From positions 1 to 64,000 of the forward strand of contig JAIPBM010000009.1 of the NCBI GenBank assembly GCA_021739695.1: DNA of 64,000 bases, written 5' to 3'. Both the position numbers and the translations under genes were made by a program. The stretch is from Flavobacteriales bacterium. GTDB lineage: Bacteria > Bacteroidota > Bacteroidia > UBA10329. Of this stretch, positions 1 to 6,670 are shown in pieces (the stretch's first letter is position 1; each line of letters starts with the position of its first letter). The notes under the pieces are model-generated. The model worked only from the letters and a program-made list of their open reading frames with translations. It ran no database searches and was not told the DNA's origin.

Positions 1-117
1 ATTTCCGTAAGATTCGGCTACAAACCACCTTGAACTTTCATTTTCAAAGTGGTTTGCCGTCTGAGCAAACAGAAAAAATGGGCAAACGATGCAAATTAGA
101 GTTAAGGTTTGTTTCAT
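1..117 (-). CDS. Secreted protein N-terminus, paralogue of the 302-aa T9SS cargo at 5749-6657 (partial)
   Basis: Only the first 39 codons are in the window; the gene continues past base 1. The start ATG is at 117-115. The translation begins with a hydrophobic signal peptide (MKQTLTLICIVCPFFLFAQ) followed by the motif NHFENESSRW, which is shared exactly with the protein at 5749-6657. DNA similarity continues upstream of the start codon into the neighbouring attC-like repeat, so the two loci share a duplicated block rather than just a domain. By analogy with the complete copy this should be a secreted protein with a C-terminal T9SS type A sorting domain, but that part cannot be seen. Function unknown. 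Confidence 0.75.
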   Translation of the reverse strand, partial: MKQTLTLICIVCPFFLFAQTANHFENESSRWFVAESYGN

Positions 118-130
118 GCTCTTTAGTATT

Positions 131-264
131 AACCACAACGTTTTACAGCTATGAAAAATAGGGTTTTAGCTGCTTCGCCCTGTCCCACAGGACAGGAGCG
201 GACAGATAAACCCGAACCCTGCGTAACTGATGAGACCCTATTTTGCATAGATGGTGTTGGGGTT
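131..264. repeat. attC-like imperfect inverted repeat 1
   Basis: The left arm starts with CCACAAC (133-139) and the right arm ends with GTTGGGG (256-262). Inside these boxes and after an unpaired spacer, CTATGAAAAATAGGGT in the left arm pairs with the reverse complement of the right arm (CTATGCAAAATAGGGT) with a single mismatch. The core span is 130 bp. The stop codon of the lipoprotein gene lies in the right arm, so its last residues are encoded by the repeat. This is the structure expected of an integron attC site; the consensus match in the outer boxes is imperfect. Confidence 0.6.
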
Positions 265-924
265 AGTTTTGTTTCTTTCCAAAATTCGATAATTCAAGAA
301 TTTGCCGCTGTCGTCAACTGTCGGAATGAGGATTGAGTCAGACTTTATAAGCCACTTTTCGTTCTCAAATATTTCCCCATACATAAACTCAGTATTGTAT
401 TGTATTTCCAGTTTATCGAATTCCCTGTCACGAGAAATGTCGGTTATCCAAAACTGTCTGATGCCAATGTGGTGCAACCGTACAGCTATCAAATCATTTC
501 TGTTGACGATAAGGTTTCCAGTTGCATCTGGTGTGATTGTTTCGGATTTAAAACCAAGATTAACTTCTGAGAACGCTCCAACATTGAATTTTTCACCTGA
601 GGGATCAAGAGTAGTGAAAATGAGTTTCACCGAATCTTTGAACTCAGTTTCATTTGGTGTTTTGGTATATACTAATTCATATAGCTGGTGATTTGTATTC
701 AGAATCAATGTGTCGTTGATTATTTCCCATTGTCCGTGAGTGTCAATGTTTCCTGAAATGTTGTACGGGTCCGAATAAAGGAACGTACCGTCCTTCTTTA
801 GATTGATATATTCACAGCCTTCTCGATCTGGTGTGTCCCAGCAAATTGAGTACAACCCGTCAAGTCGTGGTTGACACGAGCACAAAGCTGTCAGCAAAAG
901 AATTAGTGTCAATCGAAGCGCCAT
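238..924 (-). CDS. Hypothetical lipoprotein (cassette gene)
   Basis: I choose the ATG at 924-922 (protein MALRLTLILLLTALCSC..., 228 aa). An alternative TTG start at 939 would sit inside the attC-like repeat. The N-terminus is a lipoprotein signal peptide with lipobox LCSC, so the mature protein should be lipid-anchored at Cys17 and face the periplasm or surface. The rest is a soluble, beta-rich sequence with no family I recognise; a segment near residues 15-60 (LYSICWDTP, GTFLYSDPYNISG, GQWEIINDTLIL) resembles the lipocalin-like or META-like lipoproteins that report 'full versus empty' ligand sheets, but this is only a resemblance. Its ATG lies 10 bp from repeat 2, and its stop codon is inside repeat 1, so the gene fills one cassette almost exactly. 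Confidence 0.7.
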   Translation of the reverse strand: MALRLTLILLLTALCSCQPRLDGLYSICWDTPDREGCEYINLKKDGTFLYSDPYNISGNIDTHGQWEIINDTLILNTNHQLYELVYTKTPNETEFKDSVKLIFTTLDPSGEKFNVGAFSEVNLGFKSETITPDATGNLIVNRNDLIAVRLHHIGIRQFWITDISRDREFDKLEIQYNTEFMYGEIFENEKWLIKSDSILIPTVDDSGKFLNYRILERNKTNPNTIYAK

Positions 925-930
925 CAAAAT

Positions 931-1062
931 TAACCCCAACGGGTACTGCTATGAAAAACAGGGTTTAGGCAGCTTCGACCTTTCACCCGAAAGTGAGTTT
1001 GAAGAAACTGGCGAGACTGCGTAACCCACGTTCACCCTGTTTTTGATAGCAATTGTTGGGGG
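931..1062. repeat. attC-like imperfect inverted repeat 2
   Basis: This is the clearest of the set. CCCCAAC (934-940) and GTTGGGG (1055-1061) form perfect 7 bp outer boxes, 128 bp from end to end. After unpaired spacers of 6 and 3 bases, the two arms share the 18 bp block TGCTATNAAAAACAGGGT with one mismatch in inverted orientation. The central part, about 970-1030, is not strongly self-complementary. It separates the lipoprotein gene from the endonuclease gene, which stops 7 bp outside it. Confidence 0.65.
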
Positions 1063-1069
1063 CAGTTTT

Positions 1070-1822
1070 TTATTCTCTTTTTTCAATGGTCACCCATGTC
1101 TTGTCAAAGCCGATAGCAGACAAAATCTTGTCCTTGTCCAGAGTTTTCGGTTGTTTGAGTTTCAGAATGAGGCTACTTGACGGGACTTCTTCGATAATTG
1201 TGAATTGCGAACCATGTGGTTGCCAAACGAACCGCTTGTTGTCTGTTCCTTTGTCAAACCCTTCAAGATTTCCATTTTTATTCCAAATGAAATCAAATAT
1301 TTCAGGGTCGTATCGAACCGTATCAAACTCGAAAACTGCTACTTGAGTTAAGTCGTCTGACTTTACAAGAACCACGGTTCGTAAGTGTTTGAACTTCGCA
1401 CGGATGGACGAAACTCTTTCATTCCAAATTTCGAGAACTTGCCCGCCAACTTCATTAGGGTCAGCGGAAGTGTCGATTGTTCCACCGTAAGAATAGACAA
1501 TGGAGTTTCGTCCTGAAATAAGGCGAACTTTCTTCAAGTTCCTAAAGTCTTTAACTCCTGATTTCACGGTTTTGGCACCCCACGCGGTGTTGCCAAGAAC
1601 AACATCGTCAAGTCCTACGTTCGATGGTTTCCAATCTGCACCGATACAATGAGCGAAAATTTCTTCCCATTCAGAACCTTCCAAAACACCTTTTCCTTTT
1701 GAGGCTAACAAATAGACGATTTCCCGACCAAGTATATATGGAAATTCAGAACTGAATTCGTTCAGAGGGTAAGGAGGTTGAGACTTGTTTACAGTTCTCA
1801 ACTTAGGCGAATTTTTTGCCAT
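1070..1822 (-). CDS. Putative type II restriction endonuclease
   Basis: A 250-aa protein encoded directly downstream of a C5-cytosine methyltransferase, with a one-base overlap (TAATG at 1824-1820), so translation is likely coupled. I do not recognise the exact family. The stretch GLDDVVLGNTAWGAKTVK, around residues 69-86, has an acidic residue pair followed by a hydrophobic turn and a lysine, as in PD-(D/E)xK-like nuclease cores, and many type II enzymes have this size and this position beside their methyltransferase. Product assignment therefore rests mainly on context. Cleavage site unknown, presumably the sequence methylated by its partner. If functional, it protects the cell from unmodified phage or plasmid DNA and makes loss of the gene pair costly for the host. 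Confidence 0.65.
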   Translation of the reverse strand: MAKNSPKLRTVNKSQPPYPLNEFSSEFPYILGREIVYLLASKGKGVLEGSEWEEIFAHCIGADWKPSNVGLDDVVLGNTAWGAKTVKSGVKDFRNLKKVRLISGRNSIVYSYGGTIDTSADPNEVGGQVLEIWNERVSSIRAKFKHLRTVVLVKSDDLTQVAVFEFDTVRYDPEIFDFIWNKNGNLEGFDKGTDNKRFVWQPHGSQFTIIEEVPSSSLILKLKQPKTLDKDKILSAIGFDKTWVTIEKRE

Positions 1823-2808
1823 TAGCTTGGATTGTATTTTAAATCATACTCTCTCAAAACTGCCGTTTGGTCAAGTGAAACTGAAACGTAGGGTAATAGC
1901 TTTTGAACAACTGCTTTAATCATGTTAACTGGAACAGCATTGCCTGCCTGTCGCTTTGCCTGTCCATCACTTACTATGATTTTATAGCTGTCAGGAAAGC
2001 CTTGAAGCCTGAACATTTCCCTTGGTGTTAACCTACGCTCACCATTTACAAGAAGATAATTGTACGAGGCTCCAGCACGTAAAGCACAAGAAAACGGATA
2101 GGAACAAATGTTACCCGATTTGTTTTCGTGCCAAATGGATGGGTAAAAGGAGGACTTATGACTTTCTTCTCTTTTGGCACGAATGTATTCCGAAGCATAG
2201 TGTTTCTTGTCCACCTTGTCCTCAAGTACTTCCGACAATGGTTTGTACGGACGAACCGGGTCAGGATATGTGAACATTATAGGCTCTTTGTGGCCGACAA
2301 TCACAATTCTTTCCCGTTTTTGAGGTAAACCATAATCAAGCGCGTTCAGAACGCTGTACTGAACATGATAGCCAAGGTCTTTAAGTGATTTCAAAATAAC
2401 TTTTAGCGTATTGCCTCCGTCATGTCCCACCAATTGCTTCACGTTTTCGAGTATAAAGGCTTTCGGTTGCTTTTCCTCTAATATGCGTGCAATGTCAAAG
2501 AACAGAGTACCTCGCGTGTCGTCAAGCCCTTTCATTTGTCCAATGATGCTGAATGGCTGACATGGAAAACCTGCGAATAAAATGTCGTGGTCAGGAATGT
2601 CTTTTTCGTCAATCTGCGTTATGTCACCATGAGGCCGTTCGCCAAAATTGGCTTCGTAACTGTCCTGTGCATACTTGTCAATGTCTGATGAAAAAACGCA
2701 GTTGGCGTAGATGTCAACTTCCTGACATGCGTCTTCAAACGCGACCCTAAAACCGCCAATTCCACAGAAGAGGTCGATAAAACGGATTTGTTCTCTTGTG
2801 TCGTACAT
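1822..2808 (-). CDS. DNA (cytosine-5)-methyltransferase of a type II R-M system
   Basis: A 328-aa C5-cytosine DNA methyltransferase with the motifs in standard order: motif I FIDLFCGIGGFR near residue 10 (AdoMet binding), motif IV GFPCQPFS with the catalytic Cys, motif VI ENVKQL, motif VIII PQKRERIVIVG, a target recognition region around residues 190-250, then motif IX RLTPREMFRLQGFP and motif X RQAGNAVPVNM. It transfers a methyl group to C5 of cytosine and would protect host DNA from the nuclease at 1070-1822, which follows at a one-base overlap. The pair sits between attC-like repeats 2 and 3, so an entire R-M system could move as one cassette. The 80 bp between its start and repeat 3 could hold its promoter. 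Confidence 0.93.
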   Translation of the reverse strand: MYDTREQIRFIDLFCGIGGFRVAFEDACQEVDIYANCVFSSDIDKYAQDSYEANFGERPHGDITQIDEKDIPDHDILFAGFPCQPFSIIGQMKGLDDTRGTLFFDIARILEEKQPKAFILENVKQLVGHDGGNTLKVILKSLKDLGYHVQYSVLNALDYGLPQKRERIVIVGHKEPIMFTYPDPVRPYKPLSEVLEDKVDKKHYASEYIRAKREESHKSSFYPSIWHENKSGNICSYPFSCALRAGASYNYLLVNGERRLTPREMFRLQGFPDSYKIIVSDGQAKRQAGNAVPVNMIKAVVQKLLPYVSVSLDQTAVLREYDLKYNPS

Positions 2809-2888
2809 GTTTCAAATTTAACGTTGTCAAGCAATTAAAGAAAGACAGGCTGTCGAGTTTCTGCTAACATTTCAAGTTGGATAAAATT

Positions 2889-3020
2889 GCCCCCAACGGT
2901 TTCCGCTAAAGATAATGCGTTAGAAACTGCCGTCCTTTCGCCATGCGCAGACAACGCAGAACGAAACTGAGACTGACTGACGTACGGTCGCACGCATTAG
3001 GTTTAGTGGTTGTTGTGGTG
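2889..3020. repeat. attC-like imperfect inverted repeat 3
   Basis: Outer boxes CCCCAAC (2891-2897) and GTTGTGG (3012-3018), span 128 bp, identical to repeat 2. After unpaired spacers the arms pair as CCGCTAAA/CCACTAAA and then TAATGCGT/TAATGCGT. The stop codon of the gene at 3003-3611 lies inside the right arm. The arm sequences differ from those of repeats 1 and 2 while the architecture and length are kept, which is what is seen for attC sites of different cassettes rather than for copies of one transposable element. Confidence 0.6.
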
Positions 3021-3611
3021 TCGTTGTTTTCTTTTATAAATCCATCCTACGACAATTAGTCCAAGTAAACCTAAAAGGACAAAAGTCTTGTCAAATTGTG
3101 TTTCCTTTTCCGTTTCGTGTTCAATTACTCGGAAATTAGCTTCCGTTCCGAGAGTGTCACGAAGCATTTGCTCAAAACTTGTCAGGCTGATTTTAGTTGT
3201 CTGACGAAGATGTCTAAATTCTGAGCTTTCAGGATTTATGGTGTCGCCTTTGATTGCCAAGTCGAATTCACCACAGTTTGACAACCAAAGGTCTTTCCAG
3301 TCAGTTCTCATAATTTGAACCATATACTTTTCGCCAACTTCAAACTGCGAGACATATGGAGCACAATAATGTCCATCGTCTCCACGAAGCCGTACAGTAT
3401 CGTTTTCAAGTTCGCCTTTGTAAATCTTCAAGACCTTTGCAATTAGAATTTCATCTCTTTCACGGTCTAACTTTTCGTGTCCAAGTACCTCAAATTGAAA
3501 TATGATTGCAGTTTCATTTGAGAGCTTCAGAAAGTCACCGCCCCAGCCACAGTCGCAACCGACTGCTGTCAGGTTCAGAAAAAGTGTCAAGAGGAGAATT
3601 AGATACCTCAT
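3003..3611 (-). CDS. TIMP/netrin-like domain surface protein (cassette gene)
   Basis: A 202-aa protein with an N-terminal signal peptide ending in VGCDCGWGG, a globular region of about 130 residues and a C-terminal membrane helix (FVLLGLLGLIVVGWIYKRK) with a positively charged tail. The globular part has the pattern of bacterial netrin-like/TIMP-like domains: an early CxC, a strand segment ILIAKVLKIYKG, then YCAPYVSQFEVGEKYMV and a late SNCGEF, giving paired cysteines. In animals this fold inhibits metalloproteases; in bacteria its role is largely unknown. The gene lies between attC-like repeats 3 and 4 and stops inside repeat 3. The C-terminal helix followed by KRK suggests sorting by a C-terminal anchor. 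Confidence 0.65.
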   Translation of the reverse strand: MRYLILLLTLFLNLTAVGCDCGWGGDFLKLSNETAIIFQFEVLGHEKLDRERDEILIAKVLKIYKGELENDTVRLRGDDGHYCAPYVSQFEVGEKYMVQIMRTDWKDLWLSNCGEFDLAIKGDTINPESSEFRHLRQTTKISLTSFEQMLRDTLGTEANFRVIEHETEKETQFDKTFVLLGLLGLIVVGWIYKRKQRHHNNH

Positions 3612-3651
3612 TTGTTTTCAGTCAACGGCCAACGTTTCAGGTAGCTTTCAC

Positions 3652-3786
3652 AATGCACCACAACAATTGGCTAAAGGTAATAAAATTACCTATAGCCAGA
3701 TTTGTCGTTACCTGTTTCAATTGTTTGTATTTCAATGCCTTAAATATAGTAATAAGGTAACAACTGCCAACGGTTTTGTGCAACAA
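3652..3786. repeat. attC-like imperfect inverted repeat 4 (weaker)
   Basis: Left arm CCACAAC (3658-3664) then TTGGC; right arm GCCAACGGTTTTGTGC (3767-3782), whose reverse complement is GCACAAAACCGTTGGC. Outer TGCAC and inner TTGGC pair, with an unpaired spacer between. The span is about 123 bp. The interior holds a 14 bp hairpin with one mismatch and a 3-base loop (TGGCTAAAGGTAAT, 3668-3681, paired with 3685-3698) and a GTTACC/GGTAAC pair. Less regular than repeats 1-3 but in the right position to close the array. Confidence 0.42.
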
Positions 3787-3815
3787 AAAAAGCCCCGCCA
3801 TTGTAGCGGGGCTTT
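3785..3815 (-). terminator. Rho-independent terminator
   Basis: GCCCCGC (3792-3798) pairs with GCGGGGC (3806-3812) around a 7-base loop. Reading the minus strand, the hairpin is followed by a run of seven T. It would stop transcripts coming from the gene at 3991-4689 and so isolates the cassette array from upstream transcription. A short TTTG on the plus side makes it weakly bidirectional. Confidence 0.8.
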
Positions 3816-3844
3816 GTCTTGTGCTTTTTGTTCTGCCACATTAC

Positions 3845-3988
3845 CCTTCGGCTCCGCTCTGGGTACGCTCCTTCGGCTCCGCTCTGGGTACGGGGGTAGG
3901 CTGAGCGCAGCCGAAGCCTACAGCAGCCGAAGCCTACCGAGCAATGCAGCCGAAGCCTGCGGCAGCCGTAGCCTACAGGGCAGGCGCA
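3845..3988. repeat. Dispersed palindromic repeat cluster (CTTCGGCTCCGCTC type)
   Basis: Several head-to-head and tandem copies of a GC-rich element: CCTTCGGCTCCGCTCTGGGT occurs twice, followed by inverted copies of AGCCGAAGCCTAC. The left and right parts can form a long stem. A related element with CTTCGACTCCGCTCAG lies at 8182-8262. It has higher GC than its surroundings and no convincing coding content. It lies directly after the stop codon of the gene at 3991. I read it as a REP-like intergenic repeat. Together with repeat 4 and the terminator it fills the gene-free stretch 3612-3990. Confidence 0.7.
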
Positions 3989-3990
3989 TC

Positions 3991-4689
3991 CTAACCACAC
4001 ATTAAGCTGGCAGGTGTGCTAAGTGATCCTACACCCTGCGCATTAACCACATAGAAAGCAAAATAGTAGGTTACACCAGGGGTAAGCCCACTGAATTCTT
4101 TTCTGCGGTTCATATTCAGATCGATGATGCTACCAAGGAGCACTTGTGCGGGCGCATCGTCTGTTTCGTTTACCAGCACACGGAACTGACCATATTTATC
4201 GATGTACATACTGGTGGGGAGCGGAGCGCCCATGGTAACGATGCAGCCGTAGTAGATACCCACGTTCTGGTTATCGCATTCGGCCCGTAGCACACCTGTA
4301 GAGCCCCTCGTGATGGTTACGCCTGTAGCTTGGCCTGGCTTGGGGACTTTACTGTTGCTGGCTTTTGTGGGCACAAACCCTGATAGTAGGATGATGTTCT
4401 CATCTTCTGATGCTACCGAATCGACATATTCTGCCAAGCTATCGAGCGTTGACAGAAGTTTTTCCAACGCGGCCTGGTATGGGCCTATCTGCGCGTTTCC
4501 TCCCTGCTTGTAAGCATAGCGTTTATTGAGATAGTCGCTGAGAATGGACTGATAGGCTGCTTGATCCAGCGGGGGTGTGTCGAACTCGGTGGCATTGCCA
4601 TAAATGCCATCGCGTACACCTCCGGCAAAATCTCCAAAACTGCCTATTGGCATGCGATGATAGGCTAAACTGCATCTGATCTTTTTCAT
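3991..4689 (-). CDS. Fibronectin type III-like hypothetical protein
   Basis: 232 aa without a signal peptide. Residues 1-110 are mostly helical (YQAALEKLLSTLDSLAEYVDSVASED). The C-terminal ~110 residues look like a single Fn3-type beta-sandwich: PKPGQATGVTITRGSTG at its start and FSGLTPGVTYYFAFYVVNAQGVG at its end, the latter the classic Fn3 'L.PgT.Y.fyV.a.n..G' strand F-G signature. No catalytic motif seen. The short gap (30 bp) to an open frame through the tandem repeat on the same strand, and the LytTR gene further upstream, make up a small minus-strand accessory block. Function unknown. Confidence 0.7.
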   Translation of the reverse strand: MKKIRCSLAYHRMPIGSFGDFAGGVRDGIYGNATEFDTPPLDQAAYQSILSDYLNKRYAYKQGGNAQIGPYQAALEKLLSTLDSLAEYVDSVASEDENIILLSGFVPTKASNSKVPKPGQATGVTITRGSTGVLRAECDNQNVGIYYGCIVTMGAPLPTSMYIDKYGQFRVLVNETDDAPAQVLLGSIIDLNMNRRKEFSGLTPGVTYYFAFYVVNAQGVGSLSTPASLMCG

Positions 4690-4789
4690 GTTTCTGTTTT
4701 TTAAGGGTTCATATGATGATTATTGATTTTTAGATAAAGCAAGCGGGGTGTAGGCCGTGCGGCATGGCTTCAAGGCCTTATCGTGTGTG

Positions 4790-5020
4790 CAGATCGCATT
4801 AACATGTGCGCGGATCAGATCAACATGTATGCGGATCGGATCAACATGTATGCGGATCGGATCAACATGTATGCGGATCGGATCAACATGTATGCGGATC
4901 GCATCAACAAGGATGCGGATCTGATCAACATGGATGCAGATCACATCAACAAGGATGCGGATCGGATCAACATGGATGCAGATCGCATTAACAAGGATGC
5001 GGATCGGATCAACATGTACG
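4790..5020. repeat. Tandem repeat, 11 units of 21 bp
   Basis: Eleven near-identical 21 bp units with consensus CGGATCGGATCAACATGTATG. Third to fifth units are identical; later units vary at fixed positions, for example ATGTATG to AAGGATG. Each unit has one or two GATC sites. As 21 is a multiple of three, several frames stay open: on the plus strand as a heptad of the form INMYADR (4783-5073, GTG start), on the minus strand as IRIHVDP (4720-5079, ATG start). The minus frame has the same direction as both neighbours and ends 30 bp before the next gene, so it is the likelier coding frame if there is one, but I cannot decide from sequence. The rest of the gene-free stretch 4690-5178 shows no other structure. 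Confidence 0.9.
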
Positions 5021-5178
5021 CGAAAGGCATTTACCGATCTGTTGATGGTGTTTGCAAGGATGTTGTAGGATAATTGCATACCACAAATTTGCTTGCACCC
5101 GCGGCAGGTCCGCTACGGGTTATTCCAGATGGTAGGCTGTGTATTCCAGCTGGTCGCTTTGTCTTTCAGAAGGCAGTT

Positions 5179-5538
5179 TTACCAACTGAGCAGGTGCTTC
5201 ATAAAGCCTACAAGGGCCTTGCGTGCCACCACCAGTTTTATGTCAATCGGAGCGTTTGTACGCAAATTGCGGTCGGCATCAATGCTTTGATAGAAGCGTG
5301 TATTGAAGATCACTCCTTCAAATATTGGATAGAAATGAGGGTCGTCTATCTCTTCTTTGAATTTAGAAAGATTGTAGCCCGATGAGAAGACCTGTACCTG
5401 AGGCCCGTTGCGATGTTGCCATTCGTAAACGTATCGTTTGCCCGAAATGGAAATGATGCAGATGATGTGTTTGATGCGACAACGGATGCATTGACCATCC
5501 TGTCGTAAAAGGATGTATTTCTGTGTTCGTTTGACCAT
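5179..5538 (-). CDS. LytTR-like DNA-binding domain protein
   Basis: 119 aa. The order of segments matches the LytTR fold: a short strand region (KYILLRQDGQCIRCR), IICIISISGKRYVYEW near residues 25-40, a serine-rich strand FSSGYNLSKFKEEIDDPHFYPI near 51-72, and a final NTRFYQSID segment. LytTR proteins bind DNA through beta-strand loops, usually as output domains of response regulators. No receiver domain is attached, so it is either a stand-alone regulator or a remnant. No histidine kinase is nearby. Assignment by pattern only. Confidence 0.6.
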   Translation of the reverse strand: MVKRTQKYILLRQDGQCIRCRIKHIICIISISGKRYVYEWQHRNGPQVQVFSSGYNLSKFKEEIDDPHFYPIFEGVIFNTRFYQSIDADRNLRTNAPIDIKLVVARKALVGFMKHLLSW

Positions 5539-5748
5539 GAGGGGATGGTTTCATGGGGTTTAAGTACACTAAGTTACTTATTGGATTGTTTACATGCAAG
5601 GAAAAAGTGACGGTTGCTTGTTGAAGGTGACGCAAAGGATCGGTGCTGCTAATGGTAGCTGCTACCGAGAACGATTGATACTTGTTTTACTGTTTTACCA
5701 GTTTTTGGCTACTAAGACCATGGGCTGTTTCAATGACTGATCAGGTAC

Positions 5749-6657
5749 TCAATACTTCATTATCTGCTTGGTCAAAGGCGTATCGTCAAGCAAAACCGTG
5801 ACGATATAAACGCCATCTTTCAAATGGCTTATGTCCACCGATTGATCACTGGAAAGCAATGAACCTGAAAGAACCTTCTTTCCGAGCATGTCACTTACAA
5901 AGAACTGTCCGGTGTTGGTCTGTTCTTGGCTGATAATGATCTGATTGCTTGACGGATTGGGGTAGATGCTGAAGCCAGGTATTTCCGGGTTTTCAATATC
6001 AAGGATTATGTTGACCGAACAATTGTCGTAGAACGGGTTGTTCCAATACAGGATTTCGTTCACATGGGTACAGACCAGGTTTAAACTATCGGGCATCTCT
6101 TCACTGAAAGCTTCTGGATGCAGCGGGAAAAGTGGTCCGTGCACACTTCCAATTCCTTCAATCCACTTTTCGTCCATCAGGAAGAACCCGAAAATGGGTT
6201 CGTCAAATGATAGTCTTTTGTACATCTCACCATTGATGGAAATACTGTCGATGGCCACTACATGTATGTATGCTTCATTCTGACCCCAAAAGTTGTAAAG
6301 AACGCTGTCTCCAAGTTCCATGTTGAAATTGTATAGCGTGTCTATGGCGCTTGTTGTATTCCGATAGAAAACGTAGCCGTTTTCTTGGCGTAACAGACCA
6401 TGGTATGCCAAGTTGGTGGTAAATGTAGAATCGGGTGACGCGTATGTTTTGAACCATTGTTCGCCCTGAACGGTCGTGTCGCCCATAAACCCGTAGACCG
6501 TTGTTGTGGTTTCCACAAAAGATGGGTTTTGTTGGTTGCCGTGTGGGTATGTATCTGCCACAGACCATCTTGAACTTTCGTTTTCGAAGTGGTTTACCAT
6601 TTGGGCAGACAGAAAAAAAGGACAGATGATGCAAACTAGAACGAAGGTTGATCTCAT
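5749..6657 (-). CDS. Secreted protein with T9SS type A sorting domain
   Basis: 302 aa. Signal peptide MRSTFVLVCIICPFFLSAQ, then a central domain of about 190 residues of unknown function (shares NHFENESSRW with the partial gene at 1-117). The last ~75 residues are a type A C-terminal sorting domain: FSIYPNPSSNQIIIS at the start, DMLGKKVL in the middle and HLKDGVYIVTV.....TKQIMKY at the end. Such domains direct export by the type IX secretion system and are removed at the surface. The region upstream of its start is homologous to the region upstream of the partial paralogue. The flanking 5539-5748 shows no structure I can interpret. Confidence 0.88.
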   Translation of the reverse strand: MRSTFVLVCIICPFFLSAQMVNHFENESSRWSVADTYPHGNQQNPSFVETTTTVYGFMGDTTVQGEQWFKTYASPDSTFTTNLAYHGLLRQENGYVFYRNTTSAIDTLYNFNMELGDSVLYNFWGQNEAYIHVVAIDSISINGEMYKRLSFDEPIFGFFLMDEKWIEGIGSVHGPLFPLHPEAFSEEMPDSLNLVCTHVNEILYWNNPFYDNCSVNIILDIENPEIPGFSIYPNPSSNQIIISQEQTNTGQFFVSDMLGKKVLSGSLLSSDQSVDISHLKDGVYIVTVLLDDTPLTKQIMKY

Positions 6658-6670
6658 ACTTACGGTCTTG

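Larger units (their letters stand above)
1..3786 (-). mobile_element. Candidate integron gene-cassette array (four attC-like sites, no integrase seen)
   Basis: Four imperfect inverted repeats (about 131-264, 931-1062, 2889-3020 and 3652-3786) alternate with minus-strand genes. Three have arms starting with CCCCAAC or CCACAAC and ending with GTTGGGG or GTTGTGG at a near-constant span of 128-130 bp; the fourth spans about 123 bp. Each has a box, an unpaired spacer, a second paired box and a variable centre, which is the R-spacer-L design of attC sites. Each gene is followed on its own strand by a repeat, and two genes stop inside the following repeat. The array seems to end near 3786, before a terminator, and runs off the left edge. 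No tyrosine integrase of the IntI type is present; the only tyrosine recombinase, at 56111-57010, is an ordinary XerD. The boxes do not match the RYYYAAC/GTTRRRY consensus perfectly, so the identification is an inference from structure. Confidence 0.55.

Noticed and set aside
1-3786. The island as a prophage or transposon
   Set aside because: No transposase, phage structural gene or long terminal repeat is visible; the repeats vary in sequence but not in design, which favours attC-like sites.
4790-5020. The 21 bp tandem repeat as a CRISPR array
   Set aside because: Units are contiguous with no spacers, the period is 21 bp, and no cas genes are nearby.
4720-5079. A confident protein-coding gene through the tandem repeat
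   Set aside because: The repeat is open in frames on both strands, so the open frame alone is not evidence; neither product has a family I recognise. Reported as a repeat with the frames noted.
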